From the NCBI RefSeq assembly GCF_022606355.1, contig NZ_JAHHZQ010000002.1, positions 868,001 to 932,000 on the forward strand: a stretch of DNA of 64,000 nucleotides, written 5' to 3'. The position numbers were made by a program, and so were the translations under genes. The DNA comes from Leifsonia shinshuensis (lineage in GTDB: Bacteria > Actinomycetota > Actinomycetes > Actinomycetales > Microbacteriaceae). Below are positions 24,287 to 33,536 of the stretch, piece after piece (the first letter of the stretch is position 1; each line of letters starts with the position of its first letter). The notes under the pieces are model-generated. The model had not been told where the DNA came from, made no database searches, and worked only from the letters and a program-made list of their open reading frames with translations.

Positions 24287-24300
24287 TATGCAAACGCATA
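24287..24300. promoter_or_regulatory. Palindrome upstream of flavin pair
   Basis: TATGC-AAAC-GCATA lies 33 bases before the monooxygenase ATG in an AT-rich pocket that is otherwise uncommon here. It may be an operator or part of the promoter. No regulator is adjacent, so this is only a candidate. Confidence 0.35.
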
Positions 24301-24403
24301 TAACAATCGGACCGTGCGGATATTCCGCGTCCCTTCAGGATGCCGCATGGGAGTCTTCGGGCGGCCGCTGTATCGCGCGCTCGCGCGCCATCGACCGGGC
24401 GCA

Positions 24404-24451
24404 GAAAAAGGTGAGTGCCGGGCAGGGAATCGTTCCCTGCCCGGCACTCAC
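24404..24451 (-). terminator. Strong intrinsic terminator
   Basis: A perfect 19-base stem (24411-24429 with 24433-24451) and 3-base loop is followed on the minus strand by CTTTTTC. This is a textbook rho-independent terminator for the secreted protein gene ending at 24509. It isolates that gene from the flavin operon downstream. Confidence 0.9.
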
Positions 24452-24508
24452 CCCGATGGCGTCGCGTCGGCGGCGCCTCACGCAGGCCAGAGGACGGACT
24501 GCGCGGTG

Positions 24509-25144
24509 CTAGGCGATGTGCACGCCGCTGTCGGTGGCTTTCGACATGCCGTAGATGACCTGCTGGACATAGGGCCGCTTGCCGTCGGAGGCGGCGACGG
24601 TGACGTGCAGCGTCTTGCCCTTGGTTCGGGAGGTGCGACCGATTCGGAGGTATCCATCCAGGTTGATCTGGCCGACGGCGTCCGTGTTGAGTACCAGCAA
24701 GATGTCCTTGCCGTCGTCGTACAGGGGGCCGCCCGCGTCGACCGATCGCATCCGGGGGTCCTGCACGAACCACATGTTGCCCTGAGGCGACTCGTTGGTG
24801 CTCCAGTTCTTGGTCAGGACGAGGTTGACGGTGGCGTTGGGGACGGGCGCGCCTTTGGCGTCTCGCACGTCGATGACGATGCCCTGCAGGTAGTTGCCGA
24901 TGTTGGCGACAGCGGTCTTCCAGCTCCAGCTGGAGTTTCGCGTGGACCGCACGGTGACGGACGCGGCCGGGCCCGGGCCGGGCGGAGGGGTGGGGGTGGA
25001 CACCGCGGCCGCGGGGGAGGCCGCACTGACCGCGATGGCCGGCACGGCCCATGCGGCGCTCTTCATGATCGTCCGTCGGTCGACTCCGTGCCGAGTGGCC
25101 GGTTCGGGCGCCGTATTGGTGGGGGCGGGGGTGGGGGTGTTCAT
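24509..25144 (-). CDS. Tat-exported Ig-like protein
   Basis: The 211-residue protein has a twin-arginine signal (DRRTIMKSAAWAVPAIAVSAASPAAA, in two parts near 21-46) followed by a Pro-rich stretch. The mature domain has alternating strands with GAPVPNATVNL near 97 and ends in basic and aromatic residues, which resembles a bacterial Ig-like (Big) domain used in adhesins. ATG 25144 is chosen because GGAG lies about 6 bases upstream. It is monocistronic, with a strong terminator after it. No enzyme motif is visible. Confidence 0.75.
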   Translation of the reverse strand: MNTPTPAPTNTAPEPATRHGVDRRTIMKSAAWAVPAIAVSAASPAAAVSTPTPPPGPGPAASVTVRSTRNSSWSWKTAVANIGNYLQGIVIDVRDAKGAPVPNATVNLVLTKNWSTNESPQGNMWFVQDPRMRSVDAGGPLYDDGKDILLVLNTDAVGQINLDGYLRIGRTSRTKGKTLHVTVAASDGKRPYVQQVIYGMSKATDSGVHIA

Positions 25145-25486
25145 GGAATTCTCCTCGATCGCTCTGCGCTTGCGTTCGCTTCTCGCTTTGTCCGGGCGAA
25201 GCTCGGCGCCTTCAGAGCTGGATGACGTGTTAACGAGAAGAGGGTAGCATCTGCCTCAATAGAATCTGAAATGCTGTGGTAGTGTTGTACACGTCAGGTG
25301 TCGGCGTCCTCACAGATCGATCCGGCAGACTTACCCGAACCGCATGGCGAGGGGGTGCGCCGCAGGCCCTCCGTCGTCGTCGCGCCCCGCGCTTCGGAAC
25401 CGCCCTGGCGGGTTTCGAGCATCAACGACACCGACGCGTCCCGGACCACGGATGTCCGCCGCCGACGCGAGAGAGAGGCGAGCCCG
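25145..25486. other. 342-bp divergent intergenic region
   Basis: No gene is supported here. It separates the Tat-exported protein (minus) from the penicillin-binding protein (plus) and must hold both promoters. TGACGTGT (25223-25230) and ACACGTCA (25289-25296) form an inverted pair 58 bases apart flanking an AT-rich core, possibly two half-sites of one regulator. The open frame continuing upstream of 25487 has poor coding character. Confidence 0.5.
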
Positions 25487-27610
25487 ATGGCCGAGTCTGA
25501 TGACACCCCGATCGACCGACGTTTCCCCCGTGCCGGTGCTCTGGCAGGTTTTCTGGGGCTGAGCGTGACCGCCGGCGTGCTCATCGCCGCCATGGTGACC
25601 CCGGTCATCGCTGTAGCGGGCGTCGCTGCCGAGAGCGGCATCCAGGTCTTCGAGACGATGCCGGAAGCGCTGGCCCCCGACGCTCTCGCGCAGACGACCG
25701 ACATCTACGCCAGGAATGCCGCGGGCGAGCCCGTCCTGTTGGCCTCGGTCTACGAGCAGAATCGCAAGAGCGTGCCGTGGGACGCCGTCTCCCTCTTCGT
25801 CAAAGACGCGGTCGTCTCCACGGAGGACCCGCGGTTCTTCACGCACGGCGGCGTGGACATCACCTCCGCGCTGCGCGCAGCGATCGGCAACGCCGCGTCG
25901 GGCGAGGTCGGCTCGGGCGCGTCGACCATCTCGATGCAGTACGTCAAGAACATCCTCATGCAGCGTGCGGAGGCCCTCCGCGACAAAGAGGAGCGCGAGG
26001 CGGCCTACCAGGAGGCCGTGAAGACGAGCATGGACAGGAAGCTCCGCGAGATGCGCCTGGCGATCGGGCTCGAGAAGACGCTGACGAAGAGCCAGATCCT
26101 CCTCGGCTACCTCAACATCGCCCACTTCGGCGGAACCGTGTACGGCATCCAGGCCGCCGCCGAGTACTACTACGGCGTGAACGCCTCCGAACTCAGCCTC
26201 GCGCAGGCCGCCTCGCTCGTCGCCACGGTGAACGAGCCGAACGGGCTCCGCATTGACGATCCGGACAACATCGGCGACAACAAGTTCCGCCGCGACCACG
26301 ATGTGCTCCCGGCGATGCTCAAGCAGCGCGCGATCACGCAGGCGCAATACGACGAGGCGGTCGCGACCCCGATCGAGCCGAAGATCACGCCGCCGTCGAC
26401 GGGCTGTCACGCCGCTAACCCGCTCGGCGCCGGATTCTTCTGCGACTACGTGCAGCGTGTCATCGAGAACGAGAAGGTCCTCGCCGACCCGTCGGACGCG
26501 AAATACAGCACGTTCACGCGTGGCGGATACGACATCTTCACCACCCTCGACCTCGACCTCCAGGCGTCGGCCGTGAGCGCGGTCGACGCGTACGTCCCGC
26601 GCAGCACCGAGGTGCTCGACCTCGGCTCCTCGCTGGTCACCGTCGAGCCGGGCACGGGACGCATCCTCGCGATGGCCCAGAACAAGGACTTCAACGCCGA
26701 CCCCGACGCGGCGTCCGCGGGCAACACGGCCGTCAATTACGGAGCCGACGAGGCCTACGGCGGTTCGATCGGCTTCCAGGCCGGCTCGACCTACAAGATC
26801 TTCACCCTCGCCGAATGGCTCAAGGACGGCCGCTCGCTCAGCGACACGGTGGACGGAAACGCGCGCGCGCTCAACCTCTCCGCTTTCGCGGACAGCTGCC
26901 AGGGGTCGGGCACCGGAACGTACTCCCCGAAGAACGACGGGGCGCAGCGCCCCGGCAGCATGTCGGTGCGCACGGCCACGGCCGGTTCGGTGAACGGCGC
27001 GTACTTCTCGATGGCGCAGAAGCTGGACCAGTGCGAGATCCGCAAGACGGCGGAGGCCTTCGGCCTGAAGCGCGCGGACGGCAAGCAGCTGTCCTCGTAC
27101 GTCTCCGACGTGCTCGGGACCAACGAGGTGTCGCCCGTTCGGATGGCCTCCGCGTTCGCGGCCGTCGCCAACCAGGGCGTGTACTGCTCGCCGATCGCGA
27201 TCGACCGGATCGTCGCTCCGGACGGCACGGAGGTCCCCGTGCCGAAGAGTGCGTGCTCCGAGGCGGTCGCACCCGAGGTGGCCGCGACCATGGCGTCGGC
27301 GCTGGAGGCCGTGATGCAGGGTGGGACGGGTTCGGCGTCGAACCCGCGCGACGGTGTTCCCGTCTTCGGCAAGACCGGCACCACGGACTCCGAGAAGGAC
27401 ACCTGGTTCATCGGCGCGACCACCCGGCTCGCCACCGCCGTCTGGGTGGGCAACGTGACCGGAGACGTCTCGCTGCGGCGGACGCAGGTGGGCGGCATCC
27501 AGGCCGACATCCTCCGCCACCGGGTGTGGAAGGAGTACATGACCGCGGCGAACGGGAGGTTCCCTGGAGGCGCGCTTCCCGACGCCGTCTCCCGTCCCGT
27601 GCGGGGCTGA
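25487..27610 (+). CDS. Class A penicillin-binding protein
   Basis: The 707-residue protein has one N-terminal membrane helix (about 17-45), a GT51 glycosyltransferase with STEDPRFFTHGGVD (catalytic Glu113), and a transpeptidase with STYK near 434, SVN and KTGTT near 629. It both polymerises and crosslinks peptidoglycan outside the membrane. ATG 25487 is chosen because GAGAGAGG lies about 7 bases upstream and gives a normal cytoplasmic tail. The long Cys-containing insert between the domains (TGCHAANPLG) is typical of actinobacterial PonA-like proteins. No PASTA domain is present. Confidence 0.93.
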   Translation: MAESDDTPIDRRFPRAGALAGFLGLSVTAGVLIAAMVTPVIAVAGVAAESGIQVFETMPEALAPDALAQTTDIYARNAAGEPVLLASVYEQNRKSVPWDAVSLFVKDAVVSTEDPRFFTHGGVDITSALRAAIGNAASGEVGSGASTISMQYVKNILMQRAEALRDKEEREAAYQEAVKTSMDRKLREMRLAIGLEKTLTKSQILLGYLNIAHFGGTVYGIQAAAEYYYGVNASELSLAQAASLVATVNEPNGLRIDDPDNIGDNKFRRDHDVLPAMLKQRAITQAQYDEAVATPIEPKITPPSTGCHAANPLGAGFFCDYVQRVIENEKVLADPSDAKYSTFTRGGYDIFTTLDLDLQASAVSAVDAYVPRSTEVLDLGSSLVTVEPGTGRILAMAQNKDFNADPDAASAGNTAVNYGADEAYGGSIGFQAGSTYKIFTLAEWLKDGRSLSDTVDGNARALNLSAFADSCQGSGTGTYSPKNDGAQRPGSMSVRTATAGSVNGAYFSMAQKLDQCEIRKTAEAFGLKRADGKQLSSYVSDVLGTNEVSPVRMASAFAAVANQGVYCSPIAIDRIVAPDGTEVPVPKSACSEAVAPEVAATMASALEAVMQGGTGSASNPRDGVPVFGKTGTTDSEKDTWFIGATTRLATAVWVGNVTGDVSLRRTQVGGIQADILRHRVWKEYMTAANGRFPGGALPDAVSRPVRG

Positions 27611-27667
27611 AGCGCCCTGTCTGATTTCCGCGAGTCCGCCGTCGGTGGCGGGCAGTAGCCTCGACAG

Positions 27668-28576
27668 GTGAAGGTCGCACTGCAGTTCGTCGCCATGGGG
27701 TTGGTCTGGGGCGCCAGCTTCCTGTTCATGAAGGTCGCGCTCGAGGGCGTCTCGTTCGGGCAGGTCGCGTGGGCGCGGCTGGTGTTCGGCGCGGTGACGC
27801 TCGGGATCATCGTGCTCGCGACCCGCAGCCGGCTGCCGCGGCAGCCGATCGTGTACCTCCATTTCGTCGTCGTCGCGATCACCTACTGCGTGCTCCCGTT
27901 CCTGCTCTTCGCCTGGGCGGAGCAGTACGTGTCGTCGAGTCTCGCGAGCATCTACAACGCCGTCACCCCGATCACCACGGCGATCCTCGCGACCGCCGCG
28001 TTCCGTGTGGAGAAGCTCAACCGCGACCAGGTGCTGGGTGTACTGGTGGGGGTCGTCGGCGTCGTCGTGGTCGTCGGGCCGTGGTCGATCGCGGTACTGT
28101 CCGGCAGCGTCTGGGGCCAGCTGGCCTGCCTGGGCGCGGTCACCTGCTACGGCTTCAGCTTCGGCTACATCCGACGCTTCATCAGCCATCGGGACATCCC
28201 GGCGACCACTACAGCGTTCCTCAACATCGGGATGGCCGCCGTGATCATGCTCGTGCTCACCCCCGTGGTCGCGCTGTCGCCGATCGAGTTCAGCTGGCCC
28301 GTGCTGCTCAGCCTGCTCGCCCTGGGGGCCCTCGGCACGGGGGTCGCCTACATCTGGAACATGAACGTGCTGCGGGCCTGGGGGCCGACGGCGACGTCCG
28401 GTGTGACCTACGTGACCCCGGTGGTCGGCGTCGCGCTCGGCATCCTCGTGCTCGGCGAGCATCTGAGCTGGAACGAGCCCGTCGGCGCCGCGATCGTGCT
28501 GGCGGGGATCCTGCTCACGCAACAGCGCGTGCGGATTCTCACCCGCCGGCGCACTGAACTCGTCGGCAGCAGCTAG
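27668..28576 (+). CDS. DMT/EamA family transporter
   Basis: The 302-residue protein has ten predicted membrane helices in two EamA repeats (WGASFLFMKVALE in the first, near 14-26; YVTPVVGVALGILVLGE in the second). Members export amino acids or other metabolites. GTG 27668 is preceded at 6 bases by TAGCCT (27656-27661) and no ribosome binding site, so a leaderless transcript is possible, although the -35 is weak. Gene order gives no substrate. Confidence 0.88.
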   Translation: MKVALQFVAMGLVWGASFLFMKVALEGVSFGQVAWARLVFGAVTLGIIVLATRSRLPRQPIVYLHFVVVAITYCVLPFLLFAWAEQYVSSSLASIYNAVTPITTAILATAAFRVEKLNRDQVLGVLVGVVGVVVVVGPWSIAVLSGSVWGQLACLGAVTCYGFSFGYIRRFISHRDIPATTTAFLNIGMAAVIMLVLTPVVALSPIEFSWPVLLSLLALGALGTGVAYIWNMNVLRAWGPTATSGVTYVTPVVGVALGILVLGEHLSWNEPVGAAIVLAGILLTQQRVRILTRRRTELVGSS

Positions 28577-28630
28577 CATCATCCTGGTGGCGCCGGACGA
28601 GCGCCCGGTTTCTTTCTAGGGGGATGCTCG

Positions 28631-29386
28631 ATGAAGCACAGCTCTGTCGTGCGCGCCGCAGTGGCGCTCAGTGTGATCGGCCTGCTCGCGGGGTGCTCCG
28701 CGGGCCAGTCGGGAGGCGGATCCGGCGGCACGTCGACGGCCAAGCCTGCTGCAGCGAAGGCCACCTACAGCGCAGCCGACCTCGCGTCGATCGTGACGAA
28801 GGTGAACTCCTCGCTCGGCCTCGGCGGCACCGTCATCGACAACGCCGCCGCGAAGAACGAGGTGGACAAGCTGGGCGGCGCGAACGCGCTGACCCAGCAG
28901 CTCGGCAGCTCGGTGACCGTGCAGCCCGCCCAATGCCAGCAGCTGCTCCAGGACAACCTGGCCAAGGCGCCGCAGGCCGCAGACAACGTGACCGCGATGC
29001 TCACCTACGGCAGCAATGTACTGGTGGTGTCGGCTCCGGGCGCGAAGGGGTGGCCGCAGGACGTGCGGGCGAGCATGACCACGAAGTCCGACGACGTGCT
29101 GGCGCAGTGCGGCGAGATGACGCTCAGCGCGTCAGGTTTCACCGTCAAGCTCGCGATGACCAAGACGGACGCGAAGACGAACGCGGAGCTGACGCAGGGG
29201 ATCCACGAGGGTGTGACGCTGGACGGCGCCGCCCAGGAGGTCGGCTCCGCAGACATCCTGCAGGCGCTCGACGGCAACCTCTACATCATGGTCACGGAGT
29301 CGTCGTCGAAGCTGTCGACCGCGGCGCCGTCGCCGGCCACGGCGACGCAGGTCGTGAACGCGGCCCTCGCCGCCGCCAAGAAGTAA
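28631..29386 (+). CDS. Secreted lipoprotein of unknown function
   Basis: The 251-residue protein has a lipoprotein signal peptide with lipobox LLAGC (Cys22), followed by a Gly/Ser linker to about residue 35. The mature domain is about 210 residues with two Cys (AQCQQLL and AQCGEMT) that might form a disulfide. The sequence gives no family I recognise. A Shine-Dalgarno-like AGGGGG lies 6-8 bases before the ATG. A strong hairpin follows the gene at 29397-29453. Confidence 0.8.
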   Translation: MKHSSVVRAAVALSVIGLLAGCSAGQSGGGSGGTSTAKPAAAKATYSAADLASIVTKVNSSLGLGGTVIDNAAAKNEVDKLGGANALTQQLGSSVTVQPAQCQQLLQDNLAKAPQAADNVTAMLTYGSNVLVVSAPGAKGWPQDVRASMTTKSDDVLAQCGEMTLSASGFTVKLAMTKTDAKTNAELTQGIHEGVTLDGAAQEVGSADILQALDGNLYIMVTESSSKLSTAAPSPATATQVVNAALAAAKK

Positions 29387-29396
29387 CCCCGAACGC

Positions 29397-29453
29397 CGAA
29401 GGGCACGTAAGCGCCCCTAAAACCGAGTTTTAGGGGCGAGTACGTGCCCTTCG
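29397..29453. terminator. Terminator hairpin, second copy of repeat family
   Basis: A 12-base inner stem (29412-29423 with 29427-29438) and a 13-base outer stem (29397-29409 with 29441-29453) are separated by two unpaired bases on each side. The core GGGCACGTAAGCGCCCCTAA is nearly that of the hairpin at 11664-11726. It lies between the convergent lipoprotein gene and purL and can terminate both. Confidence 0.75.
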
Positions 29454-29462
29454 AGTTGTTGC

Positions 29463-31781
29463 TTACGCGACCGTGGGGCCGAAGTGCTCGGGAAGCGTCG
29501 AGCGGTGGACGCCGCGGAGCTCCTCCACGCCGATCGTGAACAGGTCCTGCACCTCGAGGACCGGCTGGGTCCCGACTTCCGCGTCGGTCACGCCGATGCG
29601 CAGCAGCGGGACGCCACGGCCCTCGCACAGGCCGCGGAACTTCACATCGTCCTCCCGCGGGACCGACACGATCACGCGCGCGGTCGACTCGCTGAACAGA
29701 GCCGTCGCAGCGTCGACGCCGTCGCGCTCCTGCAGCTCGCCCAGCCAGACCCTGGCGCCGACGCCGAAGCGCATCACGCTCTCGGCCAGCGCCTGGGCGA
29801 GCCCGCCGTCGGCGAGGTCGTGGGCCGACGAGATCAGGCCCTCCTGCGATGCGGCGTGCAGCGTCTCGGCGAGCGTCCGCTCTGCGGCCAGGTCGACCGC
29901 GGGCGGCCGGCCGCCGAGGTGGCCGTGGACGGTTCCGGCCCACGCCGAGCCGTCGAGCTCCTCGCGGGTGATGCCGAGCAGATAGATGTTCTCGCCCTCG
30001 TCCTGCCAGCCGGCCGGGATGCGACGGGCGACATCGTCGATGACGCCGAGCACGCCGACCACGGGCGTCGGGAAGATCGGGGTGTCACCGGTCTGGTTGT
30101 AGAACGAGACGTTGCCGCCGGTGACGGGGACCTCGAGTTCGAGGCAGGCGTCGGAGAGCCCCTCGACCGCCTGCGAGAACTGCCACATGACCTCGGGGTT
30201 CTCCGGGCTGCCGAAGTTGAGGCAGTCGGTGACGGCGACGGGCACGGCGCCGGAGGCCGCCACGTTGCGGTAGGCCTCCGCGAGGGCGAGTTTGGCGCCC
30301 TGCTTCGGGTCGAGCTGGCAGTACCGGCCGTTGGCGTCCGTCGCGATGGCGAAGCCGAGCCCGCTCTCCTCGTCGACGCGGATCATGCCGGAGTCGTCGG
30401 GGAACGAGAGCGCCGTGTTGCCGCCGACGAAGTAGTCGTACTGGTCGGTGATCCAGCTCTTGTCGGCGAGGTTGGCGCTGCCGAGGAGCGCGAGGGTCTG
30501 CTCCCGCAGTTCGTCGCCGGAGGTCGGGCGTGCGAGCACGGACGCGGAGTCGGCCTGCAGCGCGTCGATCCAGGCGGGGTAGGCCACGGGACGCTCGTAC
30601 ACCGGGCCGTCCACCGCGACCGTGCGCGGGTCGACGTTGACGATCTCCTCGCCCTGCCAGTTGATGACGAGGCGTCCGGTGTCGGTGACCTCGCCCAGCA
30701 CGCTGGTCTCGACGTCCCACTTGGCGGTGACCGCGAGGAAGGCGTCGAGCAGCTCGGGCTTGACGACGGCCATCATGCGCTCCTGGCTCTCGGACATGAG
30801 GATCTCCTCCGCCGTGAGCGTGGGGTCGCGCAGCAGAACGCTGTCGAGCTCGATGAACATGCCGCCGTCGCCGTTCGAGGCGAGCTCGGAGGTGGCGCAG
30901 GAGATGCCGGCGGCTCCCAGGTCTTGGATGCCCTCCACGAGCTTGTCGCGGTAGAGCTCGAGACAGCACTCGATGAGCACCTTCTCGGCGAACGGGTCGC
31001 CGACCTGCACGGCGGGGCGCTTGGTCGGGCCTCCCGCCGAGAAGGTGTCGGAGGCCAGGATGCTCGCACCGCCGATGCCGTCGCCGCCGGTGCGCGCGCC
31101 GAACAGCACGACCTTGTTGCCGATGCCCGACGCGTTGGCGAGGTGCAGGTCTTCGTGGCGCAGCACGCCGACCGAGAGGGCGTTGACCAGCGGGTTGCCC
31201 TGGTAGATCGGGTCGAAGTAGGTCTCGCCCCCGATGTTCGGCAGGCCGAGGCAGTTGCCGTAGAAGGAGATGCCGGAGACGACGCCGTGCACCACACGGG
31301 CGGTGTCGGCCTGGTCGATCGCACCGAAGCGCAGCTGGTCCATGACCGCGACCGGGCGGGCGCCCATGGAGATGATGTCGCGGACGATGCCGCCGACGCC
31401 GGTCGCCGCGCCCTGGAACGGCTCGATGTACGACGGGTGGTTGTGCGACTCCACCTTGAAGGTGACGGCCCAGCCTTCGCCGACATCGACGACGCCGGCG
31501 TTCTCGCCCATGCCGACCATGAGGTTCTTCTTCATCGCCGGAGACACCTTCTGGCCGAACTGGCGGAGGTAGATCTTCGACGACTTGTACGAGCAGTGCT
31601 CCGACCACATGACGGAGTACATCGCCAGCTCGCCCGAGGTGGGGCGGCGGCCCAGGATCTCGCGGATGCGCGCGTACTCGTCGCTCTTGAGGCCGAGCGC
31701 CGCATAGGGCTGCTCCTTCTCCGGCGTCGCGGCGGCGTTCGCGACGGTGTCGACGACGTGCTGGATAGAGGTGTCGGTCAC
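29463..31781 (-). CDS. purL: Phosphoribosylformylglycinamidine synthase, small-type PurL
   Basis: The 772-residue enzyme is the synthetase subunit of the three-part FGAM synthase, which turns FGAR into FGAM with ATP and glutamine-derived ammonia. [10 protein letters not shown] near 60, [11 protein letters not shown] near 110 and GLPNIGGET near 180 mark the first AIRS-like half; the second half repeats the fold, with [12 protein letters not shown] near 565. Its length shows it needs separate PurQ and PurS, both present at 36.3-37.3 kb. GTG 31781 gives the expected N-terminus. Confidence 0.98.
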   Translation of the reverse strand: MTDTSIQHVVDTVANAAATPEKEQPYAALGLKSDEYARIREILGRRPTSGELAMYSVMWSEHCSYKSSKIYLRQFGQKVSPAMKKNLMVGMGENAGVVDVGEGWAVTFKVESHNHPSYIEPFQGAATGVGGIVRDIISMGARPVAVMDQLRFGAIDQADTARVVHGVVSGISFYGNCLGLPNIGGETYFDPIYQGNPLVNALSVGVLRHEDLHLANASGIGNKVVLFGARTGGDGIGGASILASDTFSAGGPTKRPAVQVGDPFAEKVLIECCLELYRDKLVEGIQDLGAAGISCATSELASNGDGGMFIELDSVLLRDPTLTAEEILMSESQERMMAVVKPELLDAFLAVTAKWDVETSVLGEVTDTGRLVINWQGEEIVNVDPRTVAVDGPVYERPVAYPAWIDALQADSASVLARPTSGDELREQTLALLGSANLADKSWITDQYDYFVGGNTALSFPDDSGMIRVDEESGLGFAIATDANGRYCQLDPKQGAKLALAEAYRNVAASGAVPVAVTDCLNFGSPENPEVMWQFSQAVEGLSDACLELEVPVTGGNVSFYNQTGDTPIFPTPVVGVLGVIDDVARRIPAGWQDEGENIYLLGITREELDGSAWAGTVHGHLGGRPPAVDLAAERTLAETLHAASQEGLISSAHDLADGGLAQALAESVMRFGVGARVWLGELQERDGVDAATALFSESTARVIVSVPREDDVKFRGLCEGRGVPLLRIGVTDAEVGTQPVLEVQDLFTIGVEELRGVHRSTLPEHFGPTVA

Positions 31782-31942
31782 GCGGGCACTCCAGGCTGCT
31801 GGGCGGTGGCGGGGATGAGCCAAGTCTACCGGCGCTGAGCCGGGGGTCGGGCCGGGGGGGTGCTCGTACCGGCGCCGTTCCCGGTGGCAGGATGTGGGCG
31901 GGTGCCGCCGTGCACCGTCCCGACCGACGCTGGAGGCCGACC

Positions 31943-32320
31943 GTGCAGATCCCACGACCGTCGCAGGAGACGATGGAGCTGTTCCGTTCGGTGGTGCCCG
32001 ACGCGCCGGGCGTCGAGGTCAAGCCGATGTTCGCCAATCTCGGCGCGTTCGTGAACGGCAACATGTTCGCCGGACTCTTCGGCGACAGTGTCGGGGTCAG
32101 GTTGCCGGACGAGGCGGTGCGCGAGGAACTGCTCGCGATCGACGGCACGGGTCCCTACGGCCCGGCGGAGCGACCCATGGGCGGATACGTCGCCCTCCCC
32201 GACGGCTGGCGCGACGAACCGGACCGACTGCGCGAATGGATCGGCATCGCGCTCGAGCAGGTCGGGTCGATGCCGCCGAAGGCGAAGAAGCCGCGCGCCC
32301 CCCGCGCGGCCAAGGGCTAG
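31943..32320 (+). CDS. TfoX/Sxy N-terminal domain protein
   Basis: The 125-residue protein matches the TfoX N-terminal domain: [13 protein letters not shown] and [15 protein letters not shown] near 29-60, then [11 protein letters not shown] near 80. In gamma-proteobacteria TfoX/Sxy controls competence, but these single-domain actinobacterial forms have no assigned role. GTG 31943 is chosen because GGAGG ends 6 bases upstream. The C-terminus is Lys/Arg/Pro-rich. The cyclase-family gene starts 3 bases after its stop, so the two are cotranscribed. Confidence 0.82.
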   Translation: MQIPRPSQETMELFRSVVPDAPGVEVKPMFANLGAFVNGNMFAGLFGDSVGVRLPDEAVREELLAIDGTGPYGPAERPMGGYVALPDGWRDEPDRLREWIGIALEQVGSMPPKAKKPRAPRAAKG

Positions 32321-32323
32321 CCG

Positions 32324-32992
32324 ATGCGCTTCGGCCCGTTCGTCGACCTGTCGCGTCCGCTGGGCGCCGACACGGACGTCTATCCCGGCGACCCGGAGGT
32401 ACGGCTCGAACCGCACGCGACGATCGAGGTCGACGGCTACAACCTCCTGGCGGTGCACCTGGGTTCGCAGTCGGGTACGCACGTCGATGCGCCGTTCCAT
32501 TTCTCGCAGGGGGGAGCCCGTGTCGACGAACTTCCTCTCGCGCTCTTCGCCGGGCCGGCGGTGATCGTCGATGCGGGCGATCCCGGGCCGCGCGGGAGGA
32601 TCGGGCGGCGTCACCTCGATCCGCTGGCGGGTCGCCTGCGTGCGGGCGTCGTCCTGCTGTTCCGCACGGGGTGGAGCAGCCGGTACGGGACGGCGGCGTA
32701 CCACGACCATCCCTTCCTCGACCCGGAGGCGTGCGCCTGGGCGCTCGACCGCGGGATCCGGACATTCGGGATCGACGCGCCGAGCATCGACGAGACCCCG
32801 GCGACAGCGAGCGGCGGCGACGGCTATCCGTGCCACCGGCTGATCGCCGCGGCGGGCGGAGTGATCTGCGAGAACCTGACCCGGCTGGAGGATGTGACCT
32901 TCGACGACCCCGTCGTGTCGCTCTTCCCGATCCCCTTGCAGGGCGCAGACGGTGCCCCGGTGCGCGCCGTGGCCTATCGGGTGGAGGGGTGA
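32324..32992 (+). CDS. Cyclase family metal hydrolase (KynB-like)
   Basis: The 222-residue protein has the cyclase/kynurenine formamidase signature SGTHVDAPFHF near 50, whose two His and Asp bind zinc, together with DLSRPLGADTDVYPGDP near the N-terminus. The family includes N-formylkynurenine formamidase (KynB) and other amidases, but this subgroup cannot be assigned safely by motif alone. The formamidase step is otherwise unassigned in the tryptophan operon 5-9 kb away. ATG 32324 follows the TfoX-like stop by 3 bases. Confidence 0.85.
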   Translation: MRFGPFVDLSRPLGADTDVYPGDPEVRLEPHATIEVDGYNLLAVHLGSQSGTHVDAPFHFSQGGARVDELPLALFAGPAVIVDAGDPGPRGRIGRRHLDPLAGRLRAGVVLLFRTGWSSRYGTAAYHDHPFLDPEACAWALDRGIRTFGIDAPSIDETPATASGGDGYPCHRLIAAAGGVICENLTRLEDVTFDDPVVSLFPIPLQGADGAPVRAVAYRVEG

Positions 32993-32999
32993 CCTCCGG

Positions 33000-33419
33000 T
33001 CACCAGTCGGTGCCGAAGCCGTCCGTGATCGCGCCGGGACGGACGGAGGTCGAGGCCGAGTGGCCGGTCGTGGTCGAGCCGACGGTCTGGCCCGGAGGGC
33101 TCGTCGTGGCGGCGCCGCCGTTCGAGAGCGCCGCCGCCCCGACCACCAGGACGGCGATGAGGGCGAAGGTGCCGAGCAGTGCCGCGGCGAAGCCGAGCTC
33201 ACCGCGCAGGAAGCGGCCGAGCGTCCCCGACCCCCTGCCGGCGTCCGGCTCCTCCCGCTCGCCGGCCAGCAGGTCGGCGACGAGCGCGTCGAGCTCGCGC
33301 GTCGAAAGCCGGGTGAACGCCTCCAGCTCGACCTCGCCGCGATCGTCGAGGGGGGTGCCGGCGACGAGTTGTGTGTAGCGCTGCGCGCCCTCACGGTCAG
33401 CGCGGGTGATGTGGGACAT
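33000..33419 (-). CDS. Single-pass membrane protein, hypothetical
   Basis: The 139-residue protein has an acidic N-terminal part with a short zinc-finger-free helical region (ELEAFTRLSTRELDALVADL near 31-50). One membrane helix follows near 78-98 (LGTFALIAVLVVGAAAL), then a Ser/Thr/Gly-rich tail. This layout resembles small anti-sigma-like or septum-associated membrane proteins, but no ZAS Cys motif is present. The start at ATG 33419 has GAGGAG about 8 bases upstream. Function not recognised. Confidence 0.65.
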   Translation of the reverse strand: MSHITRADREGAQRYTQLVAGTPLDDRGEVELEAFTRLSTRELDALVADLLAGEREEPDAGRGSGTLGRFLRGELGFAAALLGTFALIAVLVVGAAALSNGGAATTSPPGQTVGSTTTGHSASTSVRPGAITDGFGTDW

Positions 33420-33536
33420 CGTCAGCTCCTCCCCGCCCGACCGGGCGCTCCGACCGAAAAAGCCTGATCCACACCACCAGTCTGAGCGCCCCACGCTCGA
33501 CACGCCAGTCTGTGCTCGCCCGGCTGCCCGGCGGGG

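Noticed and set aside
25331-28582. A minus-strand open frame of 1083 aa opposite the PBP gene
   Set aside because: It is the high-GC shadow of the class A PBP and DMT transporter, with no start signal or domain of its own.
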